Shown piece by piece: positions 5,501 through 8,068 of a stretch of DNA of 8,068 bases (its first letter is position 1; the number at the start of each line of letters is the position of its first letter). The stretch covers positions 1-8,068 of the forward strand of contig CALFNJ010000456.1 in assembly GCA_937902865.1 (NCBI GenBank). Direction: 5' to 3'. The notes beneath the pieces are model-generated. The model saw only the letters and a list, made by a program, of their open reading frames with translations. It ran no database searches and was not told the origin of the DNA. The stretch is from an uncultured Opitutaceae bacterium. GTDB taxonomy: Bacteria > Verrucomicrobiota > Verrucomicrobiia > Opitutales > Opitutaceae. The position numbers were made by a program, and so were the translations under genes.

Positions 5501-6733
5501 ATGAGCAGCGAAATTCTATCCGTCCTGGAGTACATGGAGAAGGAGAAGGGCATCGGTCGTGCCGACATGATTGCCACGATCAGCAATGCCCTGAAGACGG
5601 CGGCCCAGAAGGGCGTGAATTCCGGCCAGGAGCTCAAGATCGAGATCAATCCGAAGAACGGTCAGCTCAAGGCCTGGGCGGTCCTGAAGGTGGTCGATTC
5701 CGTCAGCAACCCGAAGACCGAGATCCATGTCGAGAAAGCCCAGGCAGTTAAGCCGGGTGCGGTCATCGGCGAGATGCTGGAAAAGGAAGTCGATCCTTCG
5801 AGCCTCGGCCGCATTGCCGCGCAGACGGCCCGCCAGGCGGTGATGCAGCGCCTGCGCCAGTTCGAGAAGGACCGCATTTACGACGACTTCAAGGACCAGG
5901 TTGGCAACATCGTCACCGGCACCGTGCGCCGCCGTGAGCGCAACGACCTTTACGTCGACCTCGGCAAGGCCGAGGCGCTGATGCCCGGCAAGGAGCAGGT
6001 CCCGGGCGAGGAATACCAGCCGGGCGAGCGCATCCGCTGCCTGCTGCTCGCGATCGAGTCCACGCCGCGCGGCCCTGAGCTCATCCTCAGCCGCGGTTCG
6101 CCGAAATTTGTCCGCCGGCTCTTCGAGCTGGAAGTGACGGAGATCGCCGACGGTACCGTGAAGATCGAGGCGTTTGCCCGCGAGCCGGGTTACCGCACGA
6201 AGATCGCGGTCACGTCCGCGGATCCCAAGGTGGATCCGGTCGGCGCCTGCGTCGGTGCCCGCGGCGCGCGGGTGAAGACGATCGTGCGCGAGCTCGGTGG
6301 CGAGAAGATCGACATCGTGAAGTACTTCGCCGATCCGCGCGAAATGATCATCGAGGCGCTCAAGCCGGCGGTGCCGCGTGAGATCATCGTCGACGACAAG
6401 ACGCACCGCATTCTCCTCAAGGTGGCGACGGACGACCTCGCGATCGCAATCGGCCGCAAGGGCCAGAATGCGCGCCTGACCTCCCGCCTGATCGGCTGGC
6501 GCCTCGACATCGAGGAGTTCAAGGCCCACGGCGACGATCCGCGCCAGACCGCGATCAACGCGCTCACCAAGGCTTTCACCCTCGATCCCGCCATCGCGGC
6601 GCGGCTCGTGGACATGGGTATCAATTCGGCCGCCGCCTTCGAGGGCGTCGAGGCGGACGACCTCGTCAGCGCCGGCTTCACCGCCGAGGAAGCGCAGGAC
6701 ATCATCACCCGAGTGACGCAGCAACAGGCGTAA
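5501..6733 (+). CDS. nusA: Transcription termination/antitermination factor NusA
   Basis: NusA binds RNA polymerase and nascent RNA and modulates pausing, intrinsic termination and antitermination. The protein has 410 residues. The N-terminal polymerase-binding domain covers about 1-125, an S1 domain about 131-200 (GNIVTGTVRRRERNDLYVDL from 135), and two KH domains about 200-345, with DPVGACVGARGARV from 245 and IGRKGQNAR at 317-325. A single helix-hairpin-helix tail (about 359-408) resembles one of the acidic repeats found twice in E. coli NusA (495 residues), while B. subtilis NusA (about 370) lacks them. ATG at 5501 was chosen because the native N-terminus MSSEILSVLEYMEKEKG begins there; an in-frame GTG at 5453 would translate through the terminator. 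No Shine-Dalgarno sequence precedes it. infB follows after 40 bases, the usual order. NusA may influence the terminator in its own leader, which is inferred. Confidence 0.97.
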   Translation: MSSEILSVLEYMEKEKGIGRADMIATISNALKTAAQKGVNSGQELKIEINPKNGQLKAWAVLKVVDSVSNPKTEIHVEKAQAVKPGAVIGEMLEKEVDPSSLGRIAAQTARQAVMQRLRQFEKDRIYDDFKDQVGNIVTGTVRRRERNDLYVDLGKAEALMPGKEQVPGEEYQPGERIRCLLLAIESTPRGPELILSRGSPKFVRRLFELEVTEIADGTVKIEAFAREPGYRTKIAVTSADPKVDPVGACVGARGARVKTIVRELGGEKIDIVKYFADPREMIIEALKPAVPREIIVDDKTHRILLKVATDDLAIAIGRKGQNARLTSRLIGWRLDIEEFKAHGDDPRQTAINALTKAFTLDPAIAARLVDMGINSAAAFEGVEADDLVSAGFTAEEAQDIITRVTQQQA

Positions 6734-6773
6734 GCCTCCTTACCTTATCACGATTTATTTCGAACGTAGCTGA

Positions 6774-8068
6774 ATGAGCATCCGCATCCACGAACTCGCG
6801 CGTAAGATTGGCATGGATAACAAGGAATTGTTGTCCCTGCTCAAGGAGCGGAAATTCGACGTCAAGAGCGTCTCCAGCACGATCGACAATATCTCAGCCG
6901 AGGCGCTGACGCAGGAACTCGGCCCCAAGTACGCCGCGGCGAAGCCCGCCGAGCCGGCTCCGGCTCCCGCAGCGGCCGCGCCCGCCACGAAGGCCCCGTC
7001 CGCGCCGGAAGCGCCGGTGGTGCGCATGCCCGCCGGTCCGTTCGTGAAGACCGCGCAGGACATCGCGCGTGAGAAGGAAGTTTCGAAGGCCGCCGCCGCG
7101 CCGAAACCGCTGCCGCCGGTGATGCCGGCGCCGCGTCCGGTGGCGCCACCGCCTCCGCCGCGCGTCCTTTCGCAGCCCCCGTCTTATTCTCCGCCGCCCG
7201 TTCCGGCTCCGCGGAGCACTCCGCCGCCCGCCGTGATTCGTCCGGCGGCCGTGGTGTCCGCACCGGCTCCGGTCAGCCCGCCGCCGGCCCCCGCGCCGCT
7301 GGCGCCGCCGCGCGTAACGGTTCCTGTCGCCGCGCCGAAGCCGCCGCCGCTGCCGGGCCTGTCCGCCCCGGCCCTGGCCGTGCTGCCGCCGACGCCGTCG
7401 AGCGTGAAGGTCACGACGAGTGGTGACGTGAAGATCATCCATCTCAAGCCGCCGATCGTCGTGCGCGACTTCGCGGTGGCGCTGGGCCTGAAGCCTTTCA
7501 AGCTGATCTCCGAGCTGAACCAGCTCGTGGGCTTCGCCTCGATGAATTCCAACATCGACGAGGCCGTCGCGACCAAGGTCGCGGAGAAGTACGGTTACCT
7601 CCTCGAGATCAAGCACCGCGCCGATCCGGCTGCGCAGCAGGCGCAGAAGGAGAAGGAAAAGGACAAGAAGAAGCCGGAGGAGGACGAGTCGAAGTTCCTC
7701 CAGCCGCGTCCGCCGGTCGTCTGCATCCTCGGCCACGTCGACCACGGCAAGACCTCGCTCCTCGATGCGATCCGCAAGGCCAACGTCGCCGCCGGCGAGG
7801 CGGGCGGCATCACGCAGCACATCGGCGCCTACCAGATCGAGTTCAACGGTCGCAAAATCACTTTCCTCGACACTCCCGGTCACGCCGCCTTCCAGAAGAT
7901 GCGCGCGCGCGGCGCTATCTTCACCGACAGCGCGGTGCTCGTGGTCGCGGCGGATGACGGCTTCAGGCCGCAGACCGACGAGGCGTTGAAGCACGCGCAG
8001 GCGGCAGCCGTGACGCTGCTCGTCGCGGTCAACAAGATGGACGTCAAGGGCGCCAACCTCGACCAGGT
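6774..8068 (+). CDS. infB: Translation initiation factor IF-2, 3'-partial
   Basis: IF-2 is the GTPase that brings initiator fMet-tRNA to the 30S subunit and promotes 50S joining. The visible 431 codons run off the window. The native N-terminus (SIRIHELARKIGMDNKELL) is an IF2_N domain at about 1-50. A Pro/Ala-rich linker covers about 58-215, a second IF2_N domain about 228-275 (IVVRDFAVALGLKPFKLISE), and a Lys/Glu-rich stretch about 286-310. The G domain shows GHVDHGKT (320-327), GGIT, DTPGH (366-370) and NKMD (420-423); the rest of the G domain and domains II-IV lie beyond the window. The ATG at 6774 follows nusA by 40 bases with no clear promoter or terminator between them, so co-transcription is likely. 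The upstream bases show no Shine-Dalgarno motif. Arg398 in DGFRPQT replaces the Met normally found before PQT. Identification is certain. Confidence 0.98.
   Translation, partial: MSIRIHELARKIGMDNKELLSLLKERKFDVKSVSSTIDNISAEALTQELGPKYAAAKPAEPAPAPAAAAPATKAPSAPEAPVVRMPAGPFVKTAQDIAREKEVSKAAAAPKPLPPVMPAPRPVAPPPPPRVLSQPPSYSPPPVPAPRSTPPPAVIRPAAVVSAPAPVSPPPAPAPLAPPRVTVPVAAPKPPPLPGLSAPALAVLPPTPSSVKVTTSGDVKIIHLKPPIVVRDFAVALGLKPFKLISELNQLVGFASMNSNIDEAVATKVAEKYGYLLEIKHRADPAAQQAQKEKEKDKKKPEEDESKFLQPRPPVVCILGHVDHGKTSLLDAIRKANVAAGEAGGITQHIGAYQIEFNGRKITFLDTPGHAAFQKMRARGAIFTDSAVLVVAADDGFRPQTDEALKHAQAAAVTLLVAVNKMDVKGANLDQ

Noticed and set aside
5516..6724. Open frame of about 400 codons antisense to nusA
   Set aside because: It lies entirely opposite an unmistakable nusA, and its product is an Asp/Arg/Leu-rich low-complexity sequence typical of antisense frames in GC-rich genes.
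6735..6743. GCCTCCTTA between nusA and infB, resembling the anti-Shine-Dalgarno tail of 16S rRNA
   Set aside because: It is a short chance-level match of the wrong polarity to act as a ribosome binding site.
6894..7994. Open frame of about 366 codons antisense to infB
   Set aside because: The product is dominated by Arg/Gly/His runs mirroring the Pro/Ala linker of IF-2; no domain is recognisable.

Overview
The window looks like chromosome from a GC-rich member of the Verrucomicrobiota, most probably an Opitutales/Opitutaceae-type organism. This is inferred from the high GC content, a DUF2851-family gene next to a prohibitin-like gene, the style of the IF-2 linker, and abundant short palindromic repeats between and inside genes. 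No 16S rRNA or other decisive marker is present. No phage, CRISPR, transposase, tRNA or rRNA gene was seen.

Layout. (1) 1-2394 (+): a multi-pass GT39/ArnT-like glycosyltransferase, probably missing its first residues at the window edge. A copy of a dispersed palindromic repeat lies inside its reading frame. (2) 2395-2815: a convergent intergenic region with no credible gene. It is almost entirely repeats: a purine-rich stretch, an 85-bp hairpin likely to serve as terminator, a GCGCAGAG-type repeat, a 75-bp palindrome of the family found inside the glycosyltransferase, and a heptamer tandem repeat. (3) 3870-2816 (-): a two-gene operon of a prohibitin-like SPFH/Band 7 protein and a 67-residue two-helix membrane protein, joined by an ATGA start/stop overlap. 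(4) 3871-4053: the divergent promoter region, half of it a 94-bp palindrome. (5) 4054-5403 (+): a DUF2851-family protein of unknown function. (6) 5390-5500: a candidate promoter and a leader with a strong intrinsic terminator and competing hairpins. (7) 5501-6733 (+): nusA. (8) 6774-8068 (+): infB (IF-2), cut by the window end within its G domain.

How the genes work together. nusA and infB form the conserved transcription/translation cluster and probably share a promoter near 5390. The terminator in their leader suggests control by attenuation, possibly by NusA itself. The SPFH protein and its small partner probably form a membrane complex. The glycosyltransferase and the DUF2851 protein have no evident functional link to their neighbours. 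I saw no clear Shine-Dalgarno sequence before any of the five complete starts.

The most interesting material is regulatory and repeat-derived: the nusA leader, the in-frame repeat in the glycosyltransferase, and the large palindromes. I did not find a convincing new defence or mobile system.
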